The notes under the pieces: model-generated
Told to the model about the DNA's origin: nothing
The model's database searches: none
What the model saw: only the letters and a program-made list of their open reading frames with translations
Shown here: one piece after another, positions 35,774 through 46,983 of the stretch
Position numbering within the stretch: position 1 is the stretch's first letter
Layout of the letters: the number at the start of each line of letters is the position of its first letter
NCBI RefSeq assembly: GCF_000186345.1
Contig: NC_014962.1
Location: forward strand, 1,178,001-1,242,000
Reading direction: 5' to 3'
DNA length: 64,000 nt
Origin: Isosphaera pallida ATCC 43644
Lineage (GTDB): Bacteria; Planctomycetota; Planctomycetia; Isosphaerales; Isosphaeraceae
Translations under genes and position numbers: made by a program

Positions 35774-37579
35774 TCAAGAACGCAGCGGGGTGTCGGGATC
35801 ACCGTCGAGTTCGTCCAAGACATTTTCGGTGGTGCGGCGGACACCGTCGGATAAGTCACGAGCGATCGCCCACATCAGACCGAGCAACACGCCAAGACCC
35901 AGCATCATGGTCAGCGCCGAGCGACTGGTTTCTTGTTCCTGAAGCAAGGCGGTGTCGGTGGTGGTCGCCTGAGCCTCCGCTTGGGAGATCGGTTCGTCCC
36001 GAGCTTGGGGACTGGAGGCGTCCGCGTTGGCGTTGGCGTTGGCCAGCAGATCGGGTTGGTAGGGGAGGCTGAGAACGAAGTTGACCACGTCCCAAACCTG
36101 GTCGGATGTGCTGAGTTGTCCAGGATAGTGGGCAGGCATCTTACCGTGGTTGAAGCCGTAGGCGATTCGCAGGTAGACTCCCTTGGCGATCCGCTCGCGG
36201 TCCTCGGCGGTCAGGTTGTCGGCGTGTCCGCCCTTGTAGTAGCCCAGGTAGAGGTTAGCGGGACGCACCATGTCGCCCCACTCGGTCTTGGAGTCGTTCC
36301 AAAGCTGCGTTTTGGCGTTGACGAACGCCTCGAGGTCGAGGTCCGGTTTGCGGCCTTGAGCCACGAGGTCGGCATAGGTGTTGCGGATCGCGGTGTCAAC
36401 CGTTTCGCCTTGAAGATAAACGCGGTCGAAAATGGCCCGGTCGATGAAGCTCTCGCCGTTGCCGTTGCCGTTGACCCCGTGGCAGCCGACGCAGCCAGCC
36501 ACAGCGTAAAGCTGGCGGCCTCGCTCGATGCTCTCCCGGGTGGCCGGAACCCGGGGCGGGATCGGCACCACCTTGGAGGGGGCGGCATTCCACTCGGAAA
36601 GCACCTGAGTCACCGTCTCCCGGGGATCGGCTCCGAGCAAGTCCTCTAGGGTTTCGGCCTCCTCGTCAGCCGGGAAGGCAGCGAGTTGCAACAGCTTGCG
36701 CTCGGTTTCGCCGCGCATCGAGAGATAAATCGTGTAATCCACCACAGCGTTGAGATCCTCGGGACTCAACACGTCGCCAAACGCAGGCATTGATACATTC
36801 TTATAAATGTTTTTGAAGCCATATTTGATCGAGAGGTAGAGGTCGTCGCGCAGTGGCTTGTCGCGTTCCTTGGTGGAGACGAAGTTGAACACGCCGATGG
36901 TAAAGTTGCGGGGAACCGAGACGTAGGCCTGGGCGGAGGGACCGTTGCCCGCCCCGGCCGAACCATGACAATTGGCGCAGTATTGGGCGTACACCTTGGC
37001 GCCGCGTTGGAGAACTGGACGGTGGTTGGGGTTGGCCAGGAGGGTAGTGAGGGCATCTGGGGGGGCGTTTTCCAGGGCAGGCACGACCGCCTCGCGGGGG
37101 GACAAGCCAAAGGTTTCGCCGACGAACTGACCGATCAATTCCAAACCTTTGTCGGGGATCGGTTCGCCCTTGGCCTCTTGTTGGGCGAGGAAGGGTTGAT
37201 TGGGGGGGAAGGGTTGGGCGAGGGCATCCGCGACCTCGGGTTCGGGAGCGGCTTTGGCCGTGGCGTCCTGGGGTTGGTTGGCCAGCAACTCCATCGCCAA
37301 GGTGACCGGGGGCGCGACAGTTCGGTTGCGGGGATCAATCACCCGCCCCTGTTCCAGTTCGGCGGTCTCGGCGGCCCGCAGGGCCACCAAGGCGGCGTTG
37401 TCGCGTAGGTCAGCGGGATCGGTGGGACGGGCAGTCACCAACCCTTGGACGCCGACCACAATGACCGCGACTGAGGCAGCCAAGCCTAAAACTGCCAGCA
37501 CCACTGGCACCACCCCAGATCCTCGGCCGGCGGAGGCCGAGGAATTGGGCTCGCTCGTCGGCACACTTGTCATCGACAT
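35774..37579 (-). CDS. Membrane-anchored diheme cytochrome c
   Basis: The 601-residue product has an N-terminal transmembrane helix (about 22-45), a large extracytoplasmic part and a second C-terminal helix (about 555-575). Two c-type heme sites are present: CANCH near residue 202 with MPAF as the likely axial methionine, and CVGCH near 363 with KMPAHYPG. The two domains align throughout with the plus-strand diheme lipoprotein starting at 38375 (shared VDYTIYLSMRGETE, VRPANL and QVWDVVNFVLSLP). It probably passes electrons to or from the CcoN-like complex and the aa3-type oxidase. ATG 37579 has GGGAG ten bases upstream; an in-frame TTG at 37585 precedes it. Confidence 0.85.
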   Translation of the reverse strand: MSMTSVPTSEPNSSASAGRGSGVVPVVLAVLGLAASVAVIVVGVQGLVTARPTDPADLRDNAALVALRAAETAELEQGRVIDPRNRTVAPPVTLAMELLANQPQDATAKAAPEPEVADALAQPFPPNQPFLAQQEAKGEPIPDKGLELIGQFVGETFGLSPREAVVPALENAPPDALTTLLANPNHRPVLQRGAKVYAQYCANCHGSAGAGNGPSAQAYVSVPRNFTIGVFNFVSTKERDKPLRDDLYLSIKYGFKNIYKNVSMPAFGDVLSPEDLNAVVDYTIYLSMRGETERKLLQLAAFPADEEAETLEDLLGADPRETVTQVLSEWNAAPSKVVPIPPRVPATRESIERGRQLYAVAGCVGCHGVNGNGNGESFIDRAIFDRVYLQGETVDTAIRNTYADLVAQGRKPDLDLEAFVNAKTQLWNDSKTEWGDMVRPANLYLGYYKGGHADNLTAEDRERIAKGVYLRIAYGFNHGKMPAHYPGQLSTSDQVWDVVNFVLSLPYQPDLLANANANADASSPQARDEPISQAEAQATTTDTALLQEQETSRSALTMMLGLGVLLGLMWAIARDLSDGVRRTTENVLDELDGDPDTPLRS

Positions 37580-38374
37580 CGACAATTCACTCCCTCAATC
37601 CACGACGGCAGGGGGAAAGTTGGGGCGGACGGTCTTCCCCCTTCGCTTTGCGGGGATCGAATCAGACTGGAAACCCGGCAGAACCCAAAGAACGGGCATG
37701 TCGGTTCACAACGCCGTCGCAACGGAGCGGAAGACTCAAAACGAAAAAAGAAGACGAGACGACGTGGAACGACGGTTCGACTTGGTTGGAGGCGCAGTCA
37801 GACAACGCCGCCTCGGCAATCGATCACTCCATCCGATACGACGCCATCCCGCCTCATCATCTTCATGGTATCGGATCACCACGACCCGCGCCAATGGTCA
37901 CCACCGCGAACCAAGAGTCTTCTTGAATTTCAAAAGTTTCGAAAGGATTGAAATGGCTGGTCTGTCTTGTTCCAAGGCGGGGGCCTTATTATGATTTGCC
38001 GCGGGGAGGTCCACGCGCTCAACTGCGATCATCAATCTTCGTCCATCCTGTCGTGACCACGTCAGATTACGTCCCTCGCAGACGCCGCCCCGCATGTCAC
38101 GGCGATGGATGCTTCCGCCCCTCCCCCTGGCCGCTCAATTCCCAAGCTGATTCCACCGTTCGACTCCGCCCCGCTCCTCACCGTAACGGTCGAACCAGTT
38201 GATGGATTGATTCGTCTCCGCATTGTCCGCATGTTCGACATGATCCCACGCAGGAACGGCCGTCTGAACCCTTCCCAGCCGCGTGTCGCCGCCCTGAATG
38301 AGATTCGGGCTCGTTCGCCGCACGTTGGTGGGTCGATTTCGGTTGGAATTCTCGCGTGTCGAGGAGGTTGCGAC
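37580..38374. other. Divergent control region between the two cytochrome c genes
   Basis: These 795 bases separate the two arms of the respiratory cluster and must hold the promoters for both. Frames crossing it have non-protein composition. A TATTAT at about 37985 lies in a locally AT-rich patch but has no matching -35 element at normal spacing. I could not find a palindromic FNR- or Rex-like operator by eye. Confidence 0.4.
38361..38367 (+). promoter_or_regulatory. Shine-Dalgarno site fixing a GTG start
   Basis: GAGGAGG seven bases before GTG 38375 decides the start of the diheme cytochrome c lipoprotein. It removes about 90 residues of unsupported N-terminal extension and leaves a proper lipoprotein signal. 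Confidence 0.75.
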
Positions 38375-40318
38375 GTGACCAGACGGGTCCCCTTGTCATT
38401 GTTCCTTTGGATTTGCCTGTTGACGCTCGTCGGCTGCGGCGAGTCTGGCAGGTTGCGTTACTCAGAAAGTCCCCGCTATGCCCAACTCGGTGATCAACGG
38501 GTGAACCTTAAGGCTAAGGTCAAGACCGCGGTGGACGAACTCTTCGGCGCGGCTCCCAACCAAATCCTCGTTCCTGAAGGCAGCTCGCTCGTGGGCGAGC
38601 GTGGCACCGGAATCCGTGCCGCCGGCATCTACCTGGCAGGGCTGACCAAGACCGAGACGGGCGAACTGGCCAGCATCCACGAACAGTCGAAAGACGACCC
38701 GGCGATCAAAGGGGGATACGCCCTGTATCGCCGTCATTGCCTTCATTGCCACGGCGTTTCGGGAGACGGCAACGGTCCTACTGCGCCGTTTTTGTACCCC
38801 AAGCCCCGCGACTTCCGCCCCGGCGTGTACAAGTTCACCTCGACTAATGGGGTCAAGCCAACTCGGGCTGATCTATACAAGACCATCAAGGAAGGTCTGC
38901 ACGGCACCTCGATGCCATCGTTCGACGCCCTCATGACGGATGACGAGATTCAGCAGGTCATCGATTACACCTTGTATCTCTCGATCCGCGGCGAAACCGA
39001 AGCCAAACTGATCCAAGAGGCCCAACTCTCGGTTGCCGACATGTTGGAACCCGGCCAGGACGTGGCCGCGGACGCCAACCTGGTGGATCTGTTCGAGGAG
39101 GCCGGCTCGTCCCTGGTGCCCAAAGAGTTGCCCGCTCAGATCGCCCAGGAGTGGTTCGAGACCGACCAGAACGTGACCCGTCCTGTGGTCTCCCGCCCCG
39201 GTATCACCGCGGCGAGCATCGAACGCGGACGCGATCTCTACTTCTCCGTCGGCTGCAATGCCTGTCACGGCGACCTCGGCGACAGTGGCGGCGAGAGCTT
39301 CCTCGATCAAGAGATGTACAATGCCATCGTCTTCGCGCGTCAACCGGTGCACGTGGCGGCCGTCAAACGATTCGCCGAGGAACGAACCCGCAAAACGCAG
39401 GCCGAAGAGACGGCCCTCCGCCTGGTTCGGCTCGGCTCCAACCGCCATCGGGCCTTGGAATCGTTGCGAGCGAACCCGGCGCTGCAGCCCTATGCCGACG
39501 AGGCAGTTGACCACGCCCTTCAAGCCAAAGCGCAAGGCAAACTCGACTCCCAAAGCGGTCATTCCCCGTTCCGGCCCGAGCTGCAAAGCGCCGTCGAGGT
39601 GGCCAAGTTTCTGGTGGAGAACGACATTGCCCTCAAATATGTCTTCGACCCAGTCGGTTGGACGGCCGCGCCCCGCAACTTCAACCCTCAACAGGGTTCT
39701 CCTATCCTGACCACCGAGCAACTCCGAGGACTCGAAACGTTCCGAGCGGAACTAACCCTGGCCGCCGCCGAAAACCGCGATGAAGCCCGCGCCCAGATCG
39801 AGGCCAAGATGAACGAAGCTCGGCAACGGAACCAGGCTGAGCCCTCCGACGAAACCCAAGCGGCCTTGGAGGAAGCCCTGGCGGAACTGAAACGATGGGA
39901 GAACGCTCCCGCTACCATTGATCGAGTGCTGAGCTGGATTCCCGAACTGAGGGACCCCGGCTTCCAAGCCTATTTCGTCAACGCGCTGACCAAGTGGAGC
40001 TACAGCCGCGACGAGGTCTGGTTCAACCCCATCCGTCCGGCGAACCTCCGCAAAGGGGTCTACAAAGGCGGCCGTCGTCCCTACGACCTCTGGCTCCGGA
40101 TCGCTAATGGCATCCAACCGGTGAAGATGCCTGGTTATCTCGGCGAGGGAGAGGGCAAGCTCAACCAAGAGCAAATCTGGGACGTGGTCAACTTCGTGCT
40201 GGCGCTTCCGTCCAACACCGGGTTACTAGACCATCACCAACCCCCCGCACCCCACCGCCACTCAGACTCCGAAATGGAACCCGCAGCCGGCGCGGCTATC
40301 GCCGCTCGCCACGAGTGA
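38375..40318 (+). CDS. Diheme cytochrome c lipoprotein
   Basis: The 647-residue product starts with a lipoprotein signal (LSLFLWICLLTLVGC), so it should be tethered to the membrane by a lipidated cysteine. Heme sites are CLHCH (122-126) with MPSF as probable axial ligand and CNACH (294-298) with KMPGY. A helical insert (about residues 330-560), rich in Glu, Ala and Arg, separates heme domain 2 from the closing segment IRPANLRKGVYKGG and QIWDVVNFVLALP. It is a paralog of the minus-strand diheme protein at 35774. Its position 403 bases before subunit II suggests that it donates electrons to the CuA site of the oxidase. The very C-terminal tail is His/Pro-rich. Confidence 0.85.
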   Translation: MTRRVPLSLFLWICLLTLVGCGESGRLRYSESPRYAQLGDQRVNLKAKVKTAVDELFGAAPNQILVPEGSSLVGERGTGIRAAGIYLAGLTKTETGELASIHEQSKDDPAIKGGYALYRRHCLHCHGVSGDGNGPTAPFLYPKPRDFRPGVYKFTSTNGVKPTRADLYKTIKEGLHGTSMPSFDALMTDDEIQQVIDYTLYLSIRGETEAKLIQEAQLSVADMLEPGQDVAADANLVDLFEEAGSSLVPKELPAQIAQEWFETDQNVTRPVVSRPGITAASIERGRDLYFSVGCNACHGDLGDSGGESFLDQEMYNAIVFARQPVHVAAVKRFAEERTRKTQAEETALRLVRLGSNRHRALESLRANPALQPYADEAVDHALQAKAQGKLDSQSGHSPFRPELQSAVEVAKFLVENDIALKYVFDPVGWTAAPRNFNPQQGSPILTTEQLRGLETFRAELTLAAAENRDEARAQIEAKMNEARQRNQAEPSDETQAALEEALAELKRWENAPATIDRVLSWIPELRDPGFQAYFVNALTKWSYSRDEVWFNPIRPANLRKGVYKGGRRPYDLWLRIANGIQPVKMPGYLGEGEGKLNQEQIWDVVNFVLALPSNTGLLDHHQPPAPHRHSDSEMEPAAGAAIAARHE

Positions 40319-40721
40319 CAAGGGGAAACCTCCGCCCGCTCCCCTCCCCACCACCCCATCCCTCGACTCATCGAGGAACTTGGTAAGGGGGCGGGTCGAA
40401 GTCTGAGCGAGCGAACGCAACTCCCAGCGTCCTCGCCACTGGTGACCCATCCGTCAAGCCCAGGCTCGCCCTTGATTCGATTGTCGGCGGCTTGCGAAAC
40501 GGACCGCGTCCTCGTCCAACGTATTGCGACCGGATCGCCAGCTCGCTCTCGCCGTCGTCTCGGAATCAGTTGATCATCCGCACCGTTTTGACCACTCCAA
40601 GTCGAATCGAATTCACCCCTCATCCCTCGGCCGTCCACCTTGGCCGGGTCGCAACCCCATCGAGCCGTCCGACGGTTTGCCGGTCCCGCCGACCGGTCCC
40701 CGGACGCGGGAGAATCCAACC
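40319..40721. other. Gap between the diheme lipoprotein and coxB
   Basis: This stretch carries a short perfect hairpin (CCTCGA/TCGAGG around 40362-40377) flanked by C-rich and G-rich runs that could extend the pairing. No T-tract follows. It may be a weak stop or a processing site that sets different levels of cytochrome and oxidase. I see no gene; GGGAG at 40708-40712 is the coxB ribosome-binding site. Confidence 0.4.
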
Positions 40722-41644
40722 GTGCGATTGTGGAGCGTCTTCTTCGCCGTGATGTCGGTAGCGTTGTTAGGGATTTACCTCTACGCTCCGACCAACCCCG
40801 AATGGTGGCTACCCAACACTTACCACACCCTGGGCGCTCACGAGCCCCAAGTGGCCGAGCAGTCGGTGGCCGCCCTGGGTCGGGAAGTCGATCACTTGTT
40901 CATGATTGTTCTTTGGTTGACCGGGATCACCTTTGTTCTGGTGTCGGTGGTGTTCTGCTACGTTGCGTGGAAGTTCGGCGACGAACCGGGCCGCAAATCG
41001 ACCTACACCCACGGCAGCACGACCCTGGAGGTGGTCTGGACGGCGGTGCCGGCGCTCATTTTGGTGTTCATCGCGGTGTACCAACTTAGTACCTGGGCCC
41101 ACATCAAATATCGATCTAACGCGCCGTCCGGTCCAGTGCTGGCAGAGGTGACCGCCCGCCAGTTCCAATGGATCACCCGTTACGCCGGTCCTGATGGGAA
41201 ACTGCGAACCCCGGACGACATCATCACGATCAACGACTTCCACTTCTACGCCGACGAGGAGATCGACGAATCCGGGCGAGTGGTGGCGACTAAAGGCGTT
41301 CCCACCAAAATCCTGCTGCGCTCGGAGGATGTGCTGCATTCCTTTTTCCTACCCCAGTTGCGAATCAAGCAGGACGCGGTCCCCGGTTTGACCATCCCGG
41401 TTTGGTTTGACGCCGACCGCCCTGGTGAATACGAACTGGTGTGCGCCGAGTTGTGCGGTTGGGGCCACTACAAGATGCGCAGCAAAATGGTGGTCCACCG
41501 CAACAAGGCCGAGTTCGAGCAATGGCTGGCTGACCAGCAGAAGCGTCAATTCGAGGACGGCACCGGCAACGCCCAGGTCGGTTCGCCCGAATCGTCCCCC
41601 CCCAACTCTAACCCCGACCCGACCACGACGGGAGGAATCGCGGA

Positions 41645-41648
<4 letters not shown>
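40722..41648 (+). CDS. coxB: Cytochrome c oxidase subunit II
   Basis: The 308-residue product has a first hydrophobic segment (signal or anchor), then two subunit II helices (about 55-80 and 100-122) and an extracytoplasmic cupredoxin domain. All CuA ligands are present: H206 in VLHSFF, then C241, E243, C245, H249 and M252 in CAELCGWGHYKM. CuA accepts electrons from cytochrome c and passes them to heme a. No cytochrome c domain is fused to the C-terminus, which instead ends in a Pro/Ser/Asn tail; the separate diheme protein upstream may fill that role. The start is GTG 40722 with GGGAG nine bases upstream. Its stop overlaps coxA by four bases. Confidence 0.95.
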
Positions 41649-43525
<1,877 letters not shown>

Positions 43526-43785
43526 GGCAACGGCCCGTCGGTTAGGTTCGTTGTTGCTGAAGTGAGTCTTCAAAGGTGGTCGCGCGGCTCGTGTGTGGGG
43601 CTCGGCCGACCACCTGCCTCGTCGATCCCTCACCCAGTCGCGTCGCACCGCGACCTGGCGACGGCGGACGCCTGACCGCTCCGCCGCCGCATTGCGACCC
43701 CCAAGCGCTGCCGCGGTTCAGCCGCCATCCACACTTCACGGGTCGAACCGTCTTCCAAGACCCCGTCAACCCTCAACCCCCCCCA

Positions 43786-44895
43786 ATGCTCATGGCCACG
43801 GTGCTCGCGGAACCCCGGCCTTCCTCGCCCGACGCTCCGTCAGATCGGCCCGAGTCCACCGCTTCTCAAGCGAACCCGGTTCGGCCCGATGCGGTGCTTC
43901 CCTCCCTTCAGTCCTGCACGTATCGATATAAACCTATACCCTTCTGGTTATCGGTCGGCGCGGTGGCATTCACTTGGCCCTTGCTCTTTGTAGGTGGTTT
44001 AGTGACCACCTACGGCGTCGGCATGGCGGTGCCCGATTGGCCCACCACCTTTGGCGATAACATGTTCCTCTACGACATGACGGAGGCCGCCTGGGGCGTG
44101 TTCATCGAACACGGCCACCGGCTCTACGGAGCGGCGGTCGGTTTGTGTGTGTTGGCGTTGACGATCTGGATGGTCGCGTTTGAGACCCGCCGGGTGGTCC
44201 TCTACACCAGTTTGGCCGCGTTGGTGGCGGTGCTGCTCCAGGGACTTCTGGGCGGTCAACGGGTTTTAGCCAACTCCACCACCCTGGCCATGGTTCACGG
44301 CGGGTTCGGTCAAGCCACCTTCGCGTTGATGGTGGCGCTGGCAACCGTGACCTCGCGCGCCTGGACCGAGGGAGGGGGCCTGTTCCAACGTCATGTCGCC
44401 GCCGCGTCCCCGCCGGTTCGGGTGTCGGATCCCGCGGGTTTGCGTTGGCTTGCTCCTGCGCTGGTGGCTTTGGTGTATGGACAGATCCTTCTGGGCGGTT
44501 GGATTCGCCACTTTCTGGATCCCCCGGCCTTCTGGATTCACGGCGGTGGGTCCTTCGTGGTCCTGACCACCACGGGTCTCCTGCTTTACCAGGTGGAACG
44601 GCATCGTCACACGCTCAAGGGAACTGGTCTGGTGACCGCCAGCCGCTGGTTTGGCGCAGCGGTCTTGGGCCAGTTCGTGTTGGGCTTGACCGTGGCGGTG
44701 GTGCTCTGGCCGTTTGACGGGATGCCGCACGAGATCACGATTCCCGGCGTCTGGACCCGCACCGGGCATGTCGCTCTGGGGGCGATGGTGCTGGGTCTGG
44801 CGGTGGTGGTGTCCTTGCTGGCCCGGCGTCGTCTCGTCGCTCAATCCAAGTCCCCCGATCCTTCGTCGTGTCGGATGGAAGGAGCTGTTGCATGA
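43786..44895 (+). CDS. ctaA: Heme A synthase (CtaA/COX15)
   Basis: The 369-residue product has eight transmembrane helices and oxidises the heme O methyl group to the formyl group of heme A. The conserved heme ligands are present: the EHGHR motif (E108, H109, H111), H171 in MVHGGFGQ, H242 in IRHFLDP and H328 in RTGHVALG. VVPDWPTTFG-like VPDWPTTFGDNM follows helix 1 as in the family. About 60 Ser/Pro/Ala-rich residues precede the first helix, and there is no clear ribosome-binding site (C-rich leader), so the exact ATG (43786 or 43792) is uncertain. The stop overlaps the ctaB start. Confidence 0.92.
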   Translation: MLMATVLAEPRPSSPDAPSDRPESTASQANPVRPDAVLPSLQSCTYRYKPIPFWLSVGAVAFTWPLLFVGGLVTTYGVGMAVPDWPTTFGDNMFLYDMTEAAWGVFIEHGHRLYGAAVGLCVLALTIWMVAFETRRVVLYTSLAALVAVLLQGLLGGQRVLANSTTLAMVHGGFGQATFALMVALATVTSRAWTEGGGLFQRHVAAASPPVRVSDPAGLRWLAPALVALVYGQILLGGWIRHFLDPPAFWIHGGGSFVVLTTTGLLLYQVERHRHTLKGTGLVTASRWFGAAVLGQFVLGLTVAVVLWPFDGMPHEITIPGVWTRTGHVALGAMVLGLAVVVSLLARRRLVAQSKSPDPSSCRMEGAVA

Positions 44896-45944
44896 GCTTG
44901 ACCACCCTCGGCCCGCCTCCCTCCCACGAGTCGTTGGGACCCGAGGGGGATCTGGGTCCCGCGGTCGCGTCGGCGGCGGATTCTTCGACCGCAGCGTTGC
45001 CGTTGTCTCCAGCATGGGGCGGTCCCTCCCGCCCCCTCACCCAACCGCGTGCGAGCATCTCCCATCGTTCCCACTGGAAACATCTGGTTAGCCTCACCAA
45101 GCCGCGGCTCACCTTGATGGTGTTGGTGACGGTCGCCGTAGGGTTCGCTGCCGCTGACCGTTTGCGGGGCGACACGCCATTCCGTCTCCTGGAATTGACC
45201 ACCGCCGTGCTAGGCACCGGCCTGGTCGCCGGTGCCGCCGGAGCGTGGAACATGCTTTTGGAGCGCGACCGCGACGCCCGGATGCGCCGAACTGCGCAGC
45301 GCCCCCTGCCCAGCGGAGCATTGAGCCCCTTCGAGGCGGGCTTGTTCGGAACGTTGCTTCTCGTGGTGGGATGCTCGATTCTTGGTTTGTTCAACAACGT
45401 GCTGGCCGCGGCAATGGCGTTGCTGACCTTTTTGCTGTATGTAGGAGTCTACACTCCTCTCAAGGCACGAACTACCCTCAATACCGCGATGGGGGCGATC
45501 CCAGGCGCGTTGCCGCCGGCGATCGGCTGGGCGGCGGCCACCGGCCAACTTGGTCTTGAACCGCTTTGCCTGTTCCTGATCGTTTTCCTGTGGCAATTCC
45601 CCCACTTCCTGGCCATCGCATGGCTGCACCGCCACGACTACGCCCAGGCGGGGTACCGGATGCTCACCCATCCCGACCTCGACCCCAAAGGACGGATCAC
45701 TGGCCGTCAGGCGTTGTTCCATGCGCTGGCTTTGGTGCCGGTCGGGTTACTGCCCTCGGTAGTGGGACTCACTGGCAGCTGGTACTTCATCGGAGCCCTG
45801 GCGCTGGGGACCCACTACTTGGCCGCCTCGGCCCACTTTCACCATCAACCAGGGGACGCTACGGCTCGTCGTCTGCTCAAAGCGTCGTTCCTTTATCTTC
45901 CACTGTTGCTGAGTTTGCTCATCTACGACCGCTTGCCGATCTGA
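44892..45944 (+). CDS. ctaB: Protoheme IX farnesyltransferase (heme O synthase)
   Basis: The 350-residue product is a UbiA-superfamily prenyltransferase with about eight helices after a 65-residue Ser/Pro-rich leader. It adds a farnesyl group to heme B, giving heme O, the substrate of CtaA. The first diphosphate-binding motif is NMLLERDRDARMRRTAQRPL, and the second aspartate-rich region is WLHRHDYAQAGYRML. YTPLKARTTLNT is another signature. ATG 44892 overlaps the ctaA stop (ATGA) and has AAGGAG (44879-44884) upstream. CtaA and CtaB together supply heme A to the adjacent oxidase. Confidence 0.94.
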   Translation: MSLTTLGPPPSHESLGPEGDLGPAVASAADSSTAALPLSPAWGGPSRPLTQPRASISHRSHWKHLVSLTKPRLTLMVLVTVAVGFAAADRLRGDTPFRLLELTTAVLGTGLVAGAAGAWNMLLERDRDARMRRTAQRPLPSGALSPFEAGLFGTLLLVVGCSILGLFNNVLAAAMALLTFLLYVGVYTPLKARTTLNTAMGAIPGALPPAIGWAAATGQLGLEPLCLFLIVFLWQFPHFLAIAWLHRHDYAQAGYRMLTHPDLDPKGRITGRQALFHALALVPVGLLPSVVGLTGSWYFIGALALGTHYLAASAHFHHQPGDATARRLLKASFLYLPLLLSLLIYDRLPI

Positions 45945-46053
45945 AGACCTGATTCAACGGTTGCGACCCCGTCCCCGCCCCTAGACCGGTTCCACTGCGT
46001 TCCTCGTCGCTCAAACCTTTTTCCACACCCGCTCGACCCGAAGGTAACCTCCG

Positions 46054-46818
46054 ATGGCCGACGCCGCACTCAACCCCGCCGTCCTCGCCGGTGCCGCCGT
46101 CCCAACGGGACACGCCGCTTCCACCTCACCGTTTCAGTTCAAAATGGCCCCCAAGGTGGCGATGTGGTTGTTCCTGGGGACCGAAGTGATGTTCTTCACT
46201 GGACTCATCGGTTCCTACCTGGTGCTTCGCGCCGGCAGCCCGGCGACCGCCTACAGCGCTGTGTATCCTCCCAACGCCGCCCCGGCCGTCGCTAAGGCCA
46301 ACGTCGATGATCCCATCTATGGCTTCACCTCTTGGCCCCGACCCTACGACAGCGCGACTAACCCGCTCAATATCCCCATGACCTGGGCCAACACCCTGAT
46401 CCTCATGTCCTCCTCGGTGACGCTGAGTCTGGCGATCATGGCCATCCAGCGCGGCAAACGCGCTCAATTCCTCACGCTGCTGGTCGCCACACTATTGCTA
46501 GGCAGCACCTTCCTCGGAATCCAAATTTTTGAATACTATGAATTGATGTTCCCTCATGAACCTTATCCCATTGGGGTTTCACCTACTGGTGCCTTCACGC
46601 CCGACGTGAGCCTATTCGCCTCGGCCTTCTTCGTGATGACTGGTTTCCACGGGATGCACGTCTTCGCCGGGGCGATTCTGCTGCTCTGGATCACCACGCG
46701 GGCTTTCCTGGGCTATTACACCAAGGACAACCATATCTCGGTCGAAATCGCCGCGCTCTACTGGCACTTCGTCGATTTGGTGTGGATCGTCCTTTTCACG
46801 GTGGTTTACCTGATCTAA
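46054..46818 (+). CDS. coxC: Cytochrome c oxidase subunit III
   Basis: The 254-residue product has five transmembrane helices, as in the short bacterial subunit III without the first two helices. MWLFLGTEVMFFTGLIGSYL contains the conserved acidic residue near the lipid-binding cleft, and FHGMHVFAGAILLLW and YWHFVDLVWIVLF are the standard closing motifs. It stabilises subunit I during turnover. It is the last gene of the plus-strand oxidase operon, about 110 bases after ctaB and just before a strong terminator. No subunit IV gene was seen. Confidence 0.94.
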   Translation: MADAALNPAVLAGAAVPTGHAASTSPFQFKMAPKVAMWLFLGTEVMFFTGLIGSYLVLRAGSPATAYSAVYPPNAAPAVAKANVDDPIYGFTSWPRPYDSATNPLNIPMTWANTLILMSSSVTLSLAIMAIQRGKRAQFLTLLVATLLLGSTFLGIQIFEYYELMFPHEPYPIGVSPTGAFTPDVSLFASAFFVMTGFHGMHVFAGAILLLWITTRAFLGYYTKDNHISVEIAALYWHFVDLVWIVLFTVVYLI

Positions 46819-46920
46819 CCCAACTGTCCGGTTGACGACGCAAACTCCACCGTCCCACCCGGTTTCGAGGCCATTCCGCGTTTCACAATCTCGTTTCCGT
46901 CCTCTCGTGGTAGTGCTCCC

Positions 46921-46952
46921 GACCCGCCCTTGCCGGCGGGTCGGTTTCTTTT
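46921..46952 (+). terminator. Rho-independent terminator of the cox operon
   Basis: A perfect 8-bp stem, GACCCGCC (46921-46928) with GGCGGGTC (46935-46942), has a six-base loop and is followed by GGTTTCTTTT. It lies 103 bases after the coxC stop and before bioA, so it separates respiration from biotin synthesis. Confidence 0.85.
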
Positions 46953-46983
46953 CTCGATCCGTCCCACGACGAACGCACGCCCA

